Source: Thermoactinomyces daqus (GTDB lineage: Bacteria > Bacillota > Bacilli > Thermoactinomycetales > Thermoactinomycetaceae). From it: a stretch of 64,000 nucleotides of DNA. The notes under the pieces were generated by a model, which saw nothing but the letters and a program-made list of their open reading frames with translations, was not told the origin of the DNA and searched no databases. Below are positions 23,829 to 32,098 of the stretch, piece after piece. The translations under genes and the position numbers were made by a program. How positions within the stretch are numbered: position 1 is the first letter of the stretch; every line of letters starts with the position of its first letter. The DNA lies in assembly GCF_000763315.1 (NCBI RefSeq), contig NZ_JPST01000013.1, forward strand, positions 1-64,000, written 5' to 3'.

Positions 23829-25319
23829 ATGGAGTGGAAATTGACGAGAGAACCGTTGGCTTCACTGGAAATGGATGCAATCATCGTCTTTCATGCAAAT
23901 GAAGGAAAATCGGTTCAAGGGGTTGCCCGGGAAGTAGATGAGGCTCTCGGTTTTCGGATTTCCAACCTGATTGCTGCAGGAGAAATTTCGGGGGATTTCG
24001 CCGAAGTTACGGACATGCACAATTGGGGAAAAATCCCCGCTGGACGGGTTTTTGTCGTTGGTCTGGGGGATGAGGGAAAACTGGAACTTCATTCCTTCAA
24101 AAATGCAGTGGCTACCGCTGCAAGAGCGGCAAAACATAAAAAAGTGAAAAGTCTGGGGATCGATTGTCCTTCCTTCATGATCGAGAGATATAACTCGGTT
24201 GACGTGATTCAGTCGATTGTGGAAGGGATTGAATTGGGAAGCTATCAGCATCATTCCTATAAATCTGAAGATAAAAGCGAAAGCTTGGAAGAGATTCGCG
24301 TCTTTGGAGATCAGGTAAAAGATTCGGCCTTTGCTGCGGGGGTTGAACGCGGTCGCATTTTTGCCCGGGCCACCAACTTTGCCCGCTATCTCGTGCATGA
24401 ACCGGCCAACTTTATGACCCCGGAAGCATTGGCCGATCATGCACGGGCCATAGCGGAAAAAAGAGGGATTGAACTTGATATCCTGACCGAGGACCGGCTG
24501 CGGGAGTTGGGCATGAATGCGCTGTTATCCGTGGCTGAAGGCAGTGCAAACCGGCCGCGGATGATTGTCTTGTCCTATAAGGGGGCACCGGAGTCGGATG
24601 ATGTAATCGGGCTGGTCGGCAAAGGAGTAACCTTTGACAGCGGAGGATTGCAGCTTAAACCCGGCAAAGGGATGGGCGAGATGAAAGATGATATGGGCGG
24701 AGCGGCAGCTGTACTGGCAGCGATGGATGCGATCGGCGAACTGCGCCCGCACAGCAATGTCATCGCTGTCATTCCAGCCTGCGAAAATATGACGGGCAGC
24801 AGAGCATTTCGTCCAGGAGATGTGATTCGCTCTTTTAGCGGGAAAACAATTGAAGTTCATCACACCGATGCGGAAGGGCGACTGATTTTGGCTGATGCCA
24901 TTGCCTATGCCAAGCACCTTGGCGCAACACGACTGGTTGATATCGCCACGCTGACGGGCGGGGTTGTGGTTGCACTGGGGCATGTAGCGAGCGGCCTGAT
25001 GAGCAACGATGCGCAGTGGGCCGAAGAAGTGAAAAAAGCGGCTCGCATCGCCGGGGAACGGGTCTGGGAACTTCCGATGTACGAAGAATACGAGCAATAT
25101 GTGGATAGTGAGATTGCGGATGTGAAAAACGATGCCGGAAGCACGGCCAGCTGCATTCAAGGAGGTTTGTTTTTGCGCCGGTTTGCAGAGCCTGTTCCAT
25201 GGGTGCACTTGGATATTGCGGGGACGGTTACCGCTCCGGAGGAAAAGGGGATTTTTGTCAAAGGAGCGACCGGAACCGGGGTTCGGACACTGATTCAACT
25301 TGCGATCTGCCGGGGATAA
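23829..25319 (+). CDS. pepA: Leucyl aminopeptidase, M17 family
   Basis: The 496-residue protein has the two-domain M17 layout. The C-terminal catalytic domain carries VGKGVTFDSGGLQLKP, then MKDDMGGAAAVLAAM and HTDAEGRLILADA, which supply the two-metal site; family members usually have NTDAEGRL, so the histidine is a small deviation. The enzyme removes N-terminal residues from peptides in the cytosol. Start ATG at 23829 has GGGGGAGGG six bases upstream. It is monocistronic with a terminator after it. Confidence 0.93.
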   Translation: MEWKLTREPLASLEMDAIIVFHANEGKSVQGVAREVDEALGFRISNLIAAGEISGDFAEVTDMHNWGKIPAGRVFVVGLGDEGKLELHSFKNAVATAARAAKHKKVKSLGIDCPSFMIERYNSVDVIQSIVEGIELGSYQHHSYKSEDKSESLEEIRVFGDQVKDSAFAAGVERGRIFARATNFARYLVHEPANFMTPEALADHARAIAEKRGIELDILTEDRLRELGMNALLSVAEGSANRPRMIVLSYKGAPESDDVIGLVGKGVTFDSGGLQLKPGKGMGEMKDDMGGAAAVLAAMDAIGELRPHSNVIAVIPACENMTGSRAFRPGDVIRSFSGKTIEVHHTDAEGRLILADAIAYAKHLGATRLVDIATLTGGVVVALGHVASGLMSNDAQWAEEVKKAARIAGERVWELPMYEEYEQYVDSEIADVKNDAGSTASCIQGGLFLRRFAEPVPWVHLDIAGTVTAPEEKGIFVKGATGTGVRTLIQLAICRG

Positions 25320-25336
25320 TAAAGATCAGACATCAG

Positions 25337-25373
25337 GACTGGGCACGGAACCCTAACCGTCTCCAGTCTTTTT
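25337..25373 (+). terminator. Terminator of pepA
   Basis: GACTGG (25337-25342) and CCAGTC (25363-25368) pair, with an inner ACGG/CCGT stem, followed by TTTTTG. Confidence 0.7.
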
Positions 25374-25455
25374 GTTTGAAAAAAAGGAAATCGTTATCCT
25401 TGGGGGATCCCGAATAAGTTAGATTGTATTTTGGAAAAGAAAGGAGAGCCAAACG

Positions 25456-25768
25456 TTGCGTATATTGGTAAACAGATGAGGCTTATCAAACGCTCGTCGG
25501 CAAAAAGCCGGAACCGTCGGCCGTGCTCCGCATTGCGGCGATTACGGAGGGATGCGGTTGCAGCAATGATGCCATGTATGAGGTAAACTGGGATCTGCCG
25601 CAGGAGAATGACCGGCATTTTGAGATTGCGAAAGACTTGAGCGTGGTTATCGATCCGGGAAGTCAACTTTATTTTGAGCCTGAATTGATCATTGACTTTG
25701 ACCCGGAACGGGGAACTTTTTCCCTGAAAAACAAAAGCGAGATTTTTATCCGGCAAATTTTTCTGTGA
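25456..25768 (+). pseudogene. HesB/IscA-like iron-sulfur domain gene with N-terminal frameshift
   Basis: A TTG start at 25456 stands seven bases after AGGAGAG and reads MRILVNR before a TGA. Removing one A from GTAAAC (about 25469-25473) gives MRILVTDEAYQTLVGKKPE and joins the long frame RIAAITEGCGCSNDAMYEV to the stop at 25768. The corrected gene is exactly 312 bases, 103 residues, the usual size for small HesB/YqkB-like proteins with a GCGC motif. So the gene is frameshifted after about six codons. Translation from an internal GTG (25523) would lose the first strand and has no ribosome binding site. The GDPD gene follows after nine bases. Confidence 0.7.
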
Positions 25769-25777
25769 AGGAGGATC

Positions 25778-26509
25778 ATGTTGCCACAGGTCGAGATTGT
25801 CGCACATCGCGGTTTTTCCGAAATTGCGCCGGAAAATACAATGGCTGCTTTCAAGAAGGCGCAGGCAGCGGGAGCTGACGGAATCGAACTCGATGTGCAA
25901 TTGACGAAGGATGGGGAGGTTGTCGTCATTCATGATGAAACGGTGGACCGGACCACCAACGGTTCCGGATTGATCAACGAGATGACCTGGGCACAGGTGC
26001 GGAAACTGGATGCTGGTCGCTGGTTTTCCGAGGCGTATGCCGGGGAGACGATCCCGACTCTGCGGCAGGTATTGGAATGGGTGGCCGGGACTTCACTTTG
26101 GGTCAATATTGAATTGAAAAACAACCGCTTCGCCTACCGCGGACTGGAAGAAAAAGTGGTGAAGGAGATTGAGCGAACCGGTTTGGAGAGGAGGGTGGTT
26201 TTATCTTCCTTTAATCCTCTGAGCCTGCGTCATCTGGCTGCCTGCCGTCCGGCGATGGAGAGGGCTCTTCTCTATGAACACAAAATGCCTGCTCCTTGGA
26301 TTTATGCCAAGTTGATCGGGGTTAGCTCCATTCACCCGCACTTTTCCGTGATCACGCCGGCCATCGTTGAGCGTTGCCGGGCAAAGGGGATCGCTGTTCG
26401 CCCATACACGGTGGATGATGAGGGGATGATGGAGGAATTGATTGAAGCGGGAGTGGAGGCGATCATTACCAATGTCCCCGATCGATTGTTTTGGATTTTG
26501 AACGGTTGA
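25778..26509 (+). CDS. Glycerophosphodiester phosphodiesterase
   Basis: The 243-residue cytosolic GDPD protein has the family's catalytic pieces: EIVAHRGFSEIAPENTMAAF at the start (HR, EN), ADGIELDVQLTKDGEVVVIHD (ExD and HD), VNIELKN, and the C-terminal VRPYTVDDEG and ITNVPDRL. There is no signal peptide. It hydrolyses glycerophosphodiesters to glycerol 3-phosphate and an alcohol. ATG at 25778 follows AAGGAGG and lies nine bases after the broken HesB-like gene, so the two were one operon. Confidence 0.92.
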   Translation: MLPQVEIVAHRGFSEIAPENTMAAFKKAQAAGADGIELDVQLTKDGEVVVIHDETVDRTTNGSGLINEMTWAQVRKLDAGRWFSEAYAGETIPTLRQVLEWVAGTSLWVNIELKNNRFAYRGLEEKVVKEIERTGLERRVVLSSFNPLSLRHLAACRPAMERALLYEHKMPAPWIYAKLIGVSSIHPHFSVITPAIVERCRAKGIAVRPYTVDDEGMMEELIEAGVEAIITNVPDRLFWILNG

Positions 26510-26568
26510 CGAAGCCGCCGCTGAAGTTGCCAGTCCGGGCGGGGGATGCTAAAATGAAGCTGATGGAC

Positions 26569-26596
26569 AGCGCCTGAACCAGAGGGGGCGCTTTTT
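26569..26596 (+). terminator. Terminator of the GDPD gene
   Basis: AGCGCC pairs with GGCGCT around a 12-base loop, followed by TTTTTG. Short stem but good T run. Confidence 0.65.
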
Positions 26597-26619
26597 GTCT
26601 TTAACAGGAGGAACCATTT

Positions 26620-27453
26620 ATGAAAATCGGATGTCATATCAGCGTCTCAAAAGGATTTTTTAACGCCGCCAAGCGGGCAGATGAGCTGGGAGCGAAATCA
26701 TTTCAAGTCTTTACGAAGAATCCCCGCGGCTTAAAGCCGAAAAAGTTAAATGTAGTTGATGCGGACCGCGGGCGGGAATACTGCGAGGAGCAGGGAATTA
26801 CCCTCGTGGCCCATACGCCGTATATTACCAATTTGTCCACCCCCAAAGAGGATTTGCAGGAAGTGACGATTCGCTCCATCAAGGAGGATCTTCGGATTGC
26901 GGAAGCTTTCGGGGCGGTTGGAGCGGTTGTCCATTGCGGAAAGCATGTGGGTGAAGGAGAAGAATTTGGCCGTGAGCGCATGGTCGAGACGTTAAATTTG
27001 ATTTTGCGCGACTATGACGGGCCGACGAAACTGCTTCTGGAAAACACGGCTGGGCAAGGCAGCGAGTTGGGACTGACCATCCGCGAACTGACCGAGATTC
27101 GCAACCGGACGGACGAGCCGGAAAAGATCGGATTTTGTTTTGATACCTGCCATGCGTTTGCCGCCGGGATTTGGAATCACGATACGTTTGCAGAATTAGT
27201 CAAAGAGATGGAAGAGACCGGTTACCTGGAACATTTGACGGCGATTCACTTCAATGACAGCAAGGTTCCGTTTAACAGCCGGAAGGATCGCCATGAGAAG
27301 ATCGGAAAAGGGGAAATCGGTGCTGATGCGTTGGCATTGTTCCTGAAAGCGCCGCAATTTGAAGGTCTTCCGGTCGTGCTGGAAACGCCGGTTGACGATG
27401 AATCGGAATATGGGGACGAGATTCGCTATCTTCACCAGTTGAAAAATTCATGA
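26620..27453 (+). CDS. nfo: Endonuclease IV (apurinic/apyrimidinic endonuclease)
   Basis: The 277-residue protein follows the Nfo family throughout: KIGCHISVSKGFFNAAKRA, FQVFTKNPRGLKPKK, VHCGKHVGEG, LLLENTAGQGSELG, FCFDTCHAFAAGI and IHFNDSKVPFNSRKDRHEKIGKG (given here in part). The His, Glu and Asp residues of these segments form the three-zinc site. It cuts DNA at abasic sites in base-excision repair, important in spores of Bacillus. Start ATG at 26620 follows AACAGGAGG. The ylaH gene begins 19 bases after its stop. Confidence 0.95.
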   Translation: MKIGCHISVSKGFFNAAKRADELGAKSFQVFTKNPRGLKPKKLNVVDADRGREYCEEQGITLVAHTPYITNLSTPKEDLQEVTIRSIKEDLRIAEAFGAVGAVVHCGKHVGEGEEFGRERMVETLNLILRDYDGPTKLLLENTAGQGSELGLTIRELTEIRNRTDEPEKIGFCFDTCHAFAAGIWNHDTFAELVKEMEETGYLEHLTAIHFNDSKVPFNSRKDRHEKIGKGEIGADALALFLKAPQFEGLPVVLETPVDDESEYGDEIRYLHQLKNS

Positions 27454-27471
27454 GAAAGTGAGAGATGCGAA

Positions 27472-27774
27472 ATGGCTGCCGATGTGAACACCTGGCTTCA
27501 CTCGCTCCCGCCGCTGGCGGCCTATCTGATCATACTGGCGCTTACGGCGATTATCTACAAAACGGCGTTTGCCGTCAGGCTTCCCGTTTTGAAATCGGTG
27601 CTGGTCTATGTTTGTCTGGCGGTGGGGTGCGGCTTACTGACGCTCTTTCACTATATGGACTTTCCGATGATCCCGGCTTTGGCGGTAACCGTGATCCTGA
27701 TCGCCGTGACAAGGCTGAGATTGTACGCGGTTCGCAAGCAAAATGAAAGAGCGAAGACGGAAAAGATGCATTGA
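27472..27774 (+). CDS. ylaH: YlaH-like membrane protein
   Basis: The 100-residue protein has three hydrophobic helices (LAAYLIILALTAIIYKTAF, VLVYVCLAVGCGLLTLF, ALAVTVILIAVTRLRLY) and a charged tail. The motif KTAFAVRLPVLKSVLVYV is typical of YlaH. The function is unknown. It is part of a conserved ylaH-ylaI-ylaJ neighbourhood that here lies downstream of nfo. Confidence 0.8.
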   Translation: MAADVNTWLHSLPPLAAYLIILALTAIIYKTAFAVRLPVLKSVLVYVCLAVGCGLLTLFHYMDFPMIPALAVTVILIAVTRLRLYAVRKQNERAKTEKMH

Positions 27775-27812
27775 AAATGCCTTCAGGAGCAGAAAAGGGG
27801 TGGAGAAATTCC

Positions 27813-28097
27813 ATGCAGCTGAAAGACGCGCTTTTTAATTGGTTGCAGATTCAAATTGTTTGGGAAGCGAGACCGAGTGACCGGTCTGCCCGGGATACCG
27901 CCTATTTTTTTGAGGAGATGCTGCGGGAAGACCATCAGGTGACCAACCTGGAGAAAACGGCGGAAAAAGACCGCTATGTCGTACAATACGAGCTGGATGG
28001 TCAGGTACATACCGAGTCGTTTGCGCGGGAAGCGGCGGAACAACTGATCAAGGATATCATGGCTGAACCAAAGTACAATCAAACGTTTACTGATTGA
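27813..28097 (+). CDS. Conserved small protein of unknown function, 94 residues
   Basis: The product starts MQLKDALFNWLQIQIVWEARP and contains an alternating helix/strand pattern with NLEKTAEKDRYVVQYELDG in the middle. ATG at 27813 follows GGGGTGGAG; an upstream in-frame ATG has no site. It is charged and soluble, so not a membrane protein. Its position between ylaH and ylaI suggests a Bacillales-specific gene. Its last 11 bases overlap ylaI, which is read from the other strand. Confidence 0.65.
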   Translation: MQLKDALFNWLQIQIVWEARPSDRSARDTAYFFEEMLREDHQVTNLEKTAEKDRYVVQYELDGQVHTESFAREAAEQLIKDIMAEPKYNQTFTD

Positions 28098-28254
28098 TGT
28101 TCATCTTTTTTTCCTGCCGTTCAAGTGTTTTCTGTTTGATGCGTTCATGGCAGTCAGGGCAAATCTGAATCAGGTGCGGATGTTTTTTGATTTTCTTCTC
28201 CGTCCATTTGTCCGGTTTGAAACTCTGCTCACACAGGATACAAATCACTCTCAT
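28087..28254 (-). CDS. ylaI: DUF2197 zinc-ribbon protein YlaI
   Basis: The 55-residue protein begins MRVICILCEQSFKPDKW and continues with ICPDCHERI, two CxxC pairs that make a zinc ribbon, as in YlaI. The start at 28254 is preferred because AAGGAAG lies seven bases upstream, giving the conserved MRV N-terminus. The function is unknown. It overlaps the 3' end of the convergent 27813 gene. Confidence 0.8.
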   Translation of the reverse strand: MRVICILCEQSFKPDKWTEKKIKKHPHLIQICPDCHERIKQKTLERQEKKMNINQ

Positions 28255-28346
28255 TCCGTATCTTCCTTCTTTTATTTTGTCCCTTTTTAAATGATCCAAC
28301 AGTAAGTATACTACAACCGTTTTGGCATGGCACTGTTTTAACTTAA

Positions 28347-28389
28347 CGAAAAAGCAAACAACGGAGTGAATTCGTTGTTTGCTTTTTCT
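28347..28389 (-). terminator. Terminator of ylaJ (symmetrical)
   Basis: AAAAAGCAAACAACG pairs with CGTTGTTTGCTTTTT in a 15-pair stem with T runs on both strands. On the minus strand it ends ylaJ. Confidence 0.85.
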
Positions 28390-28397
28390 TGATCGGC

Positions 28398-28979
28398 TTA
28401 TCTGGCCGGTGCTTGTCTGCTCTGATTGAGGCGTTCCTGGTTCATCTTGTTTGGCGCCTGTTCGGTTCTTTCCGTTTCGCGGGAAGGTTGGGGTGCAATC
28501 CGGTTGGCGATTTCCGCCAGTTCATTCATCAGACCGCCGACCGGATGCCCTTGGCGAATGTGCTCACTCAACTCCCGAATGCGCTGGGTTAAAGCCGGGT
28601 CCGCAGTAACGAGTGCATTTGCTCCCAACGGATCCTCCTTGAGCGCTTGGGCAACCGTATATTTAATCGTGCCGACACGGCCGCGATCAAGTGTCGGGTC
28701 AAGCGCGATCCCCACCAAAGTGTATTTTCCCATCACAACTGCCGAAGCGCTTTTGACATTGGGAACCTGCATTGCCAGCTGTGCAAGCCGGTCCGCTTTC
28801 GCCTGCGGGGATTGATCCCGTTTCGGTTCGGGAGCGGTTTGCTTGACTTCAACGGTTTGCGGGATTTTTTTGCCCGACGGCGGAGCGGATTGATTCGCTG
28901 GCGGCTTGTTTTCCTGCTGACAACCGGTTAGGACGAGTAAAGCAGCAAGCAGGCCGATCCATTTCAGCTTCCAAGTCAT
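28398..28979 (-). CDS. ylaJ: YhcN/YlaJ family sporulation lipoprotein
   Basis: The 193-residue protein has a lipoprotein signal (KWIGLLAALLVLTGCQQ) with the lipobox cysteine near residue 19, then a low-complexity proline/glutamine/lysine linker and the YhcN/YlaJ domain: LAQLAMQVPNVKSASAVVMG, YTLVGIALDPTLD, IKYTVAQALKEDP. The tail is rich in Q, R and E. Family members are spore-associated lipoproteins needed for normal germination in some species. ATG at 28979 is chosen because GGAAGG precedes it and it places the signal at the N-terminus. Confidence 0.85.
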   Translation of the reverse strand: MTWKLKWIGLLAALLVLTGCQQENKPPANQSAPPSGKKIPQTVEVKQTAPEPKRDQSPQAKADRLAQLAMQVPNVKSASAVVMGKYTLVGIALDPTLDRGRVGTIKYTVAQALKEDPLGANALVTADPALTQRIRELSEHIRQGHPVGGLMNELAEIANRIAPQPSRETERTEQAPNKMNQERLNQSRQAPAR

Positions 28980-29116
28980 CCGTTTTTCTTCCTTTCCGTT
29001 TTCATTTGTTCCTATTTTGTCCTGTTCCCCGGGCGGGCATGTACTCACTTTGAAGTCATTCCCCGTTCGGTGTAGAATGGGGGTTGAGGATCAGGACACT
29101 TTGGAGGTACATAAGA

Positions 29117-29752
29117 ATGAAAATTGAAACGTTTGTGCTCGGACCGGCCATGACGAATGCTTATCTCATGTATGATGAGGAGTCAAAAGAGGGATTGGTG
29201 GTTGACCCCGGCATGGGGCCGGATTCCTTGCTTCGGCGCATTGGAGAATTGGGAATTGCCGTGAAAGCGATTTTATTAACCCATGCCCATTTTGACCATA
29301 TCGGCGGGGTGGAAGAATTGCGTTCGCTGACCAAGGCGCCTGTTTATTTGCACCGCGCAGAAGCTGATTGGATGACGGAACCGCAAAAAAATGGATCCGG
29401 GCTGTTTCCGGGAATTCCCGCGATCGTCTGCGCTCCGGCGGAACACCTTCTTGACGGTGGGGAAACGCTTTCGCTGCTCGGAGAAACTTTTCGCGTATTG
29501 CATACACCGGGGCATTCGCCGGGCAGTGTCACGTACGTATGGGGTACCACCATTTTCAGCGGCGATGTGTTGTTTAAAAACTCGATCGGCCGTACCGATT
29601 TGCCGGGGGGAAGCTATGAAACTCTGATGCACAGTATTTCCGAAAAGTTGATGGATCTGCCGGAGGAGACGAGAGTCCTGTGCGGGCATGGGCCGGAGAC
29701 GACCATCGGGCGTGAACAGATGCACAATCCTTATGTAACCGGATTGTTGTAA
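29117..29752 (+). CDS. yqgX: Metallo-beta-lactamase fold hydrolase (YqgX-like, glyoxalase II type)
   Basis: The 211-residue protein has THAHFDHIGG (the HxHxDH zinc motif) near residue 55, LHTPGHSPGSVTYV, FSGDVLF and a late GHGPETTIG histidine. It resembles B. subtilis YqgX, a hydrolase linked to the bacillithiol-dependent methylglyoxal route; the substrate here is not provable. The start ATG at 29117 follows GGAGG at nine bases. It begins a run of thiol and redox genes on the same strand. Confidence 0.85.
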   Translation: MKIETFVLGPAMTNAYLMYDEESKEGLVVDPGMGPDSLLRRIGELGIAVKAILLTHAHFDHIGGVEELRSLTKAPVYLHRAEADWMTEPQKNGSGLFPGIPAIVCAPAEHLLDGGETLSLLGETFRVLHTPGHSPGSVTYVWGTTIFSGDVLFKNSIGRTDLPGGSYETLMHSISEKLMDLPEETRVLCGHGPETTIGREQMHNPYVTGLL

Positions 29753-29835
29753 GAGGGTTATCCATCGCAAAAAAGTTAAATACTTGTGAAAAGGAGCGAT
29801 TTCGTTCCATGATGTAATGAAGGAGCGTTTGTTGC

Positions 29836-30402
29836 ATGAAATGGAGAAATGTGGTTGTTTTGTTGCTGATCGTCGTTGCGGTGGCCGGTACATTCTGGTT
29901 TTATTCGGCGAAAGGACAAGATGAGGCGGCCCTGCAAGTGGTTCATTGTCAGGGGGAGCCGCAGCCGGAAGAGGGATATTGCGCCCCGAACTTCAAACTG
30001 GCCACCCTCGATGGCCGGAGCGTTGAGTTGGCGCAAAACGGGGGCAAGCCGACGGTGGTGAACTTTTGGACGACGTGGTGCGGATATTGCAAGCAAGAGA
30101 TGCCCTATTTTCAAAAAGCGTTCAATAGTTACAAAGACCGCGTCAACTTCATTATGGTCAATTTGACGGCGATGGAGCGGAAGCCGGAAGAGGTTTCCTC
30201 CTTTGTAAAACAAAATCACTTCACGTTTCCTGTTGCCATGGACCCTGCTAAAAATGGACAGACGGTGGGAATTGATCAGTATCATCTCTTCGGAGTGCCG
30301 GCTACTTTCATTGTGGGAAAAGACGGGAAAATCCTGCACAAATTTGTAGGCGGGATGAAGGAACAGGCGCTGTTTTCCATGATTGACGAACTGGCCAAAT
30401 AA
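29836..30402 (+). CDS. Membrane-anchored TlpA-like thiol-disulfide oxidoreductase
   Basis: The 188-residue protein has an N-terminal helix (VVVLLLIVVAVAGTFWFY) and then an extracytoplasmic thioredoxin fold. The redox motif is WCGYC in VVNFWTTWCGYCKQEMPYF. The cis-proline region is GVPATFIVG. Two further cysteines (VVHCQGE, EGYCAP) come before the fold and could form an extra disulfide. It is probably a ResA-type reductase for apocytochrome c or other exported thiols, fed by CcdA 31 bases downstream. A second, different ResA-like protein follows ccdA. Confidence 0.85.
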   Translation: MKWRNVVVLLLIVVAVAGTFWFYSAKGQDEAALQVVHCQGEPQPEEGYCAPNFKLATLDGRSVELAQNGGKPTVVNFWTTWCGYCKQEMPYFQKAFNSYKDRVNFIMVNLTAMERKPEEVSSFVKQNHFTFPVAMDPAKNGQTVGIDQYHLFGVPATFIVGKDGKILHKFVGGMKEQALFSMIDELAK

Positions 30403-30432
30403 ATGACCGCCGACAAAAGGGGAGAGAGTTCT

Positions 30433-31143
30433 GTGGAGCATATCAGCTGGTGGATCGCATTTGGAGCGGGGGTGCTTTCTTTTATTTCGCCTTGCACTCT
30501 GCCGCTTTACCCATCTTATCTATCCTACATCACCGGTGTATCAGTGGCTCAGCTCAAAGATGAAAAACGAAGCAGGACCATAACCAGGACCGTTGTGTTT
30601 CACACACTTTTTTTTATATTGGGATTTTCCGTCATTTTCTATGCGTTGGGGTTTGGGGCCAGTCTGCTCGGAACGCTGTTCAGCCAGTATAAGGATCTGA
30701 TTCGCATGCTGGGCGCCGTTTTGATCGTGGCCATGGGCTTGTTTGTGCTCGGTGTCTTTCAGCCGGCTTTTTTGCTGAAGGAGTATAAGTTGCAGACAAC
30801 GAAAAAACGGGTCAGCTTTTTGGGATCGGTTTTGGTGGGGATGGGTTTTGCCGCCGGCTGGACGCCTTGTGTCGGTCCGATTCTCGCCTCGATTATTATG
30901 ATGACCGCGCTTCATCCTGAAGTGAAATTGGCCTATTTGACTGCTTATACGCTGGGGTTTGCCATCCCGTTTTTTGTGATGGCGTTTTTTGTGGGGAGAT
31001 TTCGCTGGATTTTGAAGTATTCGGCGGGAGTGATGAAAGTCGGGGGAGGATTGATGGTGCTGTTTGGCATTCTCCTCTATACGGATCAGATGTCCGCTTT
31101 GGCCAGCTGGTTGACAAGCATCACCGGATTTACCGGGTTCTGA
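30433..31143 (+). CDS. ccdA: Cytochrome c biogenesis protein CcdA
   Basis: The 236-residue, six-helix protein carries the two membrane-embedded redox cysteines of CcdA/DsbD-beta: FISPCTLPLYPSYLSYI near the start and AAGWTPCVGPILASI in the middle. It moves electrons from cytoplasmic thioredoxin to exported ResA-type proteins. GTG at 30433 is chosen because AGGGGAGAG stands six bases before it and this gives the usual length (B. subtilis 235 residues). It sits between two TlpA/ResA-like genes, its likely electron acceptors. Confidence 0.92.
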   Translation: MEHISWWIAFGAGVLSFISPCTLPLYPSYLSYITGVSVAQLKDEKRSRTITRTVVFHTLFFILGFSVIFYALGFGASLLGTLFSQYKDLIRMLGAVLIVAMGLFVLGVFQPAFLLKEYKLQTTKKRVSFLGSVLVGMGFAAGWTPCVGPILASIIMMTALHPEVKLAYLTAYTLGFAIPFFVMAFFVGRFRWILKYSAGVMKVGGGLMVLFGILLYTDQMSALASWLTSITGFTGF

Positions 31144-31223
31144 GCGGTGTTCCCCGCCCCGGTGACCAAAACAGACAAAATCGATAATTTTTGTTACAAT
31201 TTTGGGTGAAGACGGGTGAGATT

Positions 31224-31757
31224 ATGAACAAAAAGACGCGATATTGGGTCCGCCGCGTGTTATTTCTCTTCATGGTCGCTTTGGTGGGAATCGCCTTATA
31301 CCAGGCGATGAACCAGGATCAGGCCGACAAGCCGGAAGCAGGGGAGAAAGCGCCCGATTTTCAGCTGGAAACCCTGGACGGGAAACAGATGAAACTGAGC
31401 GATTTGAAGGGAAAAGCGGTTTTGCTCAATTTCTGGGGGTCCTGGTGTGATCCCTGCCGAAAAGAAATGCCTGTCTTGGAGCAAGCTTACGAAGAGTATA
31501 AAAACCGGGGCTTTACGGTTGTCGGCGTGAACATCGCGGAGACGAATGTAACTGCCTCCGCCTTCGCCCGTCAATACGGGCTGACGTTTCCCGTCCTGAT
31601 GGACCATGACCGGGATGTGGTGGATTTGTACAAAGTCGGTCCCATTCCCACTTCTCTTTTGATCGACCCTGAGGGTAAAATTACAAAAAGGGTCGAAGGT
31701 CCGCTCATCCATGGACAATTGGAATTATATATTAACTCGGTTTTGCCGGGGCATTAG
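31224..31757 (+). CDS. resA: ResA-like thiol-disulfide oxidoreductase
   Basis: The 177-residue protein has a membrane anchor (VLFLFMVALVGIALYQAM), PDFQLETLDGKQMKLSDLKG and the redox motif WCDPC, followed by GVNIAETN and the cis-proline segment GPIPTSLLID. These are features of ResA, which reduces the haem-binding cysteines of apocytochrome c at the outer face of the membrane. ATG at 31224 follows GGGTGAG. Length equals the family norm. The rhodanese gene begins 18 bases downstream. Confidence 0.9.
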   Translation: MNKKTRYWVRRVLFLFMVALVGIALYQAMNQDQADKPEAGEKAPDFQLETLDGKQMKLSDLKGKAVLLNFWGSWCDPCRKEMPVLEQAYEEYKNRGFTVVGVNIAETNVTASAFARQYGLTFPVLMDHDRDVVDLYKVGPIPTSLLIDPEGKITKRVEGPLIHGQLELYINSVLPGH

Positions 31758-31774
31758 ACTGGGAGGATGATATC

Positions 31775-32098
31775 ATGGAACATTATAAAGATATTGAAGC
31801 GGGCGAATTCAGCCAGGTGGATGAATCGGAACGAAAAAAATACGTTTTGGTTGATGTGAGAACAAGTGAAGAGTATGAGGAGGGGCACATTCCCGGAGCG
31901 ATCCACATTCCGCACGACGAGATGGAAGAGCGGTTCGCGGAATTGAATCCGCACAAAGATGAGAAGATTTTGCTCATCTGCCGGAGCGGGCGCCGCAGTG
32001 TCATCGCTGCCCATGTTCTACATAGCAAGGGGTTTTCGCAGCTTTATAACTTAAAGGGAGGAATGCTGGAATGGACGGGTCCCGTAACGAAGGAGTAA
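31775..32098 (+). CDS. Single-domain rhodanese-like sulfurtransferase
   Basis: The 107-residue protein is one rhodanese domain: VLVDVRTSEEYEEGHIPGA, HIPHDEM, and the active loop ICRSGRRS with the catalytic cysteine near residue 70, then YNLKGGMLEW. It can carry sulfur as a persulfide. Start ATG at 31775 has GGGAGGATG. It overlaps the following cysteine synthase gene by 28 bases, so they are translated together and sulfur exchange between the two is plausible (inference). Confidence 0.9.
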   Translation: MEHYKDIEAGEFSQVDESERKKYVLVDVRTSEEYEEGHIPGAIHIPHDEMEERFAELNPHKDEKILLICRSGRRSVIAAHVLHSKGFSQLYNLKGGMLEWTGPVTKE

